Source of the DNA: an uncultured Clostridia bacterium
GTDB lineage: Bacteria; Bacillota; Clostridia; RUG12999
Direction: 5' to 3'
Length of the DNA: 6,446 bases
Assembly (NCBI GenBank): GCA_949739095.1
Contig: CATIYX010000243.1
Location: 1 to 6,446 of the forward strand
This document shows positions 5,507 to 6,446 of this stretch, in pieces (the first letter of the stretch is position 1; the number at the start of each line of letters is the position of its first letter). Below the pieces are notes generated by a model. It was not told where the DNA came from. It worked only from the letters and a program-made list of their open reading frames with translations, and did not search any database. The translations under genes were made by a program, and so were the position numbers.

Positions 5507-5607
5507 ATGTACCGATTTTTACCGCTGGATTCATAACAGTGTTGTGGGGCATTGTCAGAAAAACAGCGGCGTAATTTTCACAATTACATAAAAAGGAGTG
5601 TAAATTT
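5507..5607 (+). promoter_or_regulatory. Leader of the RCC1-like gene with ribosome binding site
   Basis: AAGGAG (5593-5598) lies 9 nt before ATG 5608. Upstream, GTAATT/AATTAC (5571-5587) forms a 6-bp hairpin, and CCGCTG (5522-5527) can pair with CAGCGG (5564-5569) across a 36-nt loop. No convincing promoter was found inside this stretch. Confidence 0.6.
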
Positions 5608-6446
5608 ATGAAAAGAAAATGTAGTATGCTTTTAGCAGCAGCTATGTTGCTAACAATGTTTGTTTTGCCGACTACGTCGGTCGGTGCGGCGTCAACACGT
5701 CCGCGTACGGCAACGGTGGAAGAATTGGCGGAAGCAAATAAGACGCGTTCTTCCTATCCAGCAATGGTGAGAGTGGCCGACGGTGTGCTGTATGTATGGG
5801 GAACCAATGATTCAAACTGTCCCCTTGGTGTAGCAAACCAGAAAACTGTTACAACCCCAGTAGCCTTGGATGCCTCAGTATTCGGCGGCGAACGGGTGAA
5901 AATGGCGCAGGTAGCAGACTGGTCTACTGCAGCTATGACAGAAAGTGGGAATCTGTATTTGGCTACAACCGCCGAATGGAAAAAAGTTGATATGACCCTT
6001 TTTGGTAGTGCAGTACCGATTGACATGAATATCACTTCTCAGGCCTCTATAATCAAAGCCAAAAATTCTGATGGCACTTTTTCCTGGTGGGAACTTCGTT
6101 TTTCTACCGGTAAATTTGGTAGCCTAACACGGCTTGATGACGAAGCGCTCTATGCGAGAATGAAATCGGTCACCGGAAAAGATGAAGTCATTCAGGATGC
6201 ATGGGCAAATGGTAATGCATATAAAGATTATGTTATTTTGACAGAAAGCGGCAAGGTCTTTGCGTGGGGGGATAACCGCCGTGGTATTGCCGGTAACAGT
6301 TGGAATAACTTAGAGGGCACGGATGAACTTGTAAAAACTGCTCAAAAAGTTGAAAAGGAAAGCGCATTTCATGTAACAGGACGTCCTGAATTTGCCGGAC
6401 GTACCATCAAACAGATTTCCATGGATTATGCAACCGTTGTGGCGAT
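5608..6446 (+). CDS. Secreted RCC1-repeat-like protein, N-terminal part (3' end outside window)
   Basis: The frame stays open from ATG 5608 to the window end: 279 codons plus two bases, so it is cut by the edge and not broken. Residues 1-28 are a typical Sec signal peptide: basic MKRK, the hydrophobic MLLAAAMLLTMFVL, and a likely cut near VGA-A (27/28). The mature part shows RCC1-type blades, the beta-propeller repeats with the pattern TxxGxxYxWGxNxxGxLG: GVLYVWGTNDSNCPLG (59-74), a degenerate TAAMTESGNLYLA (about 107-119), and YVILTESGKVFAWGDNRRG (208-226). The spacing between clear blades is far longer than the usual 50 or so residues, so the repeats are interrupted or decayed. Bacterial RCC1-like propellers usually mediate binding outside the cell; the ligand here is unknown. 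Any surface-anchor domain would lie beyond the window. Confidence 0.8.
   Translation, partial: MKRKCSMLLAAAMLLTMFVLPTTSVGAASTRPRTATVEELAEANKTRSSYPAMVRVADGVLYVWGTNDSNCPLGVANQKTVTTPVALDASVFGGERVKMAQVADWSTAAMTESGNLYLATTAEWKKVDMTLFGSAVPIDMNITSQASIIKAKNSDGTFSWWELRFSTGKFGSLTRLDDEALYARMKSVTGKDEVIQDAWANGNAYKDYVILTESGKVFAWGDNRRGIAGNSWNNLEGTDELVKTAQKVEKESAFHVTGRPEFAGRTIKQISMDYATVVA

Noticed and set aside
5255..5574. Plus-strand open frames of 71-76 residues in the gap after the spoIIE operon
   Set aside because: No ribosome binding sites; one starts inside a terminator stem; the composition follows the T-rich DNA; they cross repeats and the palindrome.
5754..6035. Minus-strand frame of 93 residues within the RCC1-like gene
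   Set aside because: It lies wholly antisense to a gene with a signal peptide, ribosome binding site and family motifs.

Overview
The window looks like chromosome of a spore-forming, low-to-moderate GC Gram-positive bacterium, most likely a member of class Clostridia. The reasons are an spoIIE gene with a Spo0A-type promoter, a ComEA protein with a fused SLBB domain, strong AGGAGG-type ribosome binding sites, and many hairpin-plus-T-run terminators. The genus cannot be fixed from sequence alone. No insertion sequence, phage gene, CRISPR array, tRNA or rRNA was seen.

Layout. (1) 1-1071 (+): the C-terminal 356 residues of leucyl-tRNA synthetase (leuS), closed by a terminator. (2) 1160-1828 (+): comEA, a membrane-anchored DNA receptor. 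(3) 1829-1970: a non-coding 3' segment with several hairpins and riboswitch-like sequence words, ending in a 19-bp bidirectional terminator (1969-2011). (4) 2050-2220 (-): a 56-residue glycine-zipper/YtxH-like small protein convergent with comEA. (5) 2221-2593: a divergent intergenic region with palindromes at 2354-2450, then a Spo0A-controlled promoter at 2473-2548. (6) 2594-4918 (+): spoIIE, the sporulation PP2C phosphatase. (7) 4934-5122 (+): a 62-residue TTG-start membrane protein, apparently in the spoIIE operon. (8) 5121-5280: three hairpins, two of them good forward terminators. (9) 5281-5607: a pyrimidine-rich gap with GTATAG/CTATAC repeats and a 30-bp palindrome. (10) 5608-6446 (+): the start of a secreted RCC1-repeat-like protein, cut by the window end.

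How they fit together. The clearest functional unit is the sporulation one. At the onset of sporulation, phosphorylated Spo0A should bind the 0A boxes and activate the sigma-A promoter with its long 21-bp spacer. That would drive spoIIE and the small membrane protein behind it. leuS and comEA are separated by a terminator and are functionally unrelated. The RCC1-like gene has its own upstream region.

No dramatic new system is evident. The best leads are the structured RNA behind comEA, the small protein co-transcribed with spoIIE, the palindromes upstream of spoIIE and the repeat/palindrome upstream of the secreted protein.
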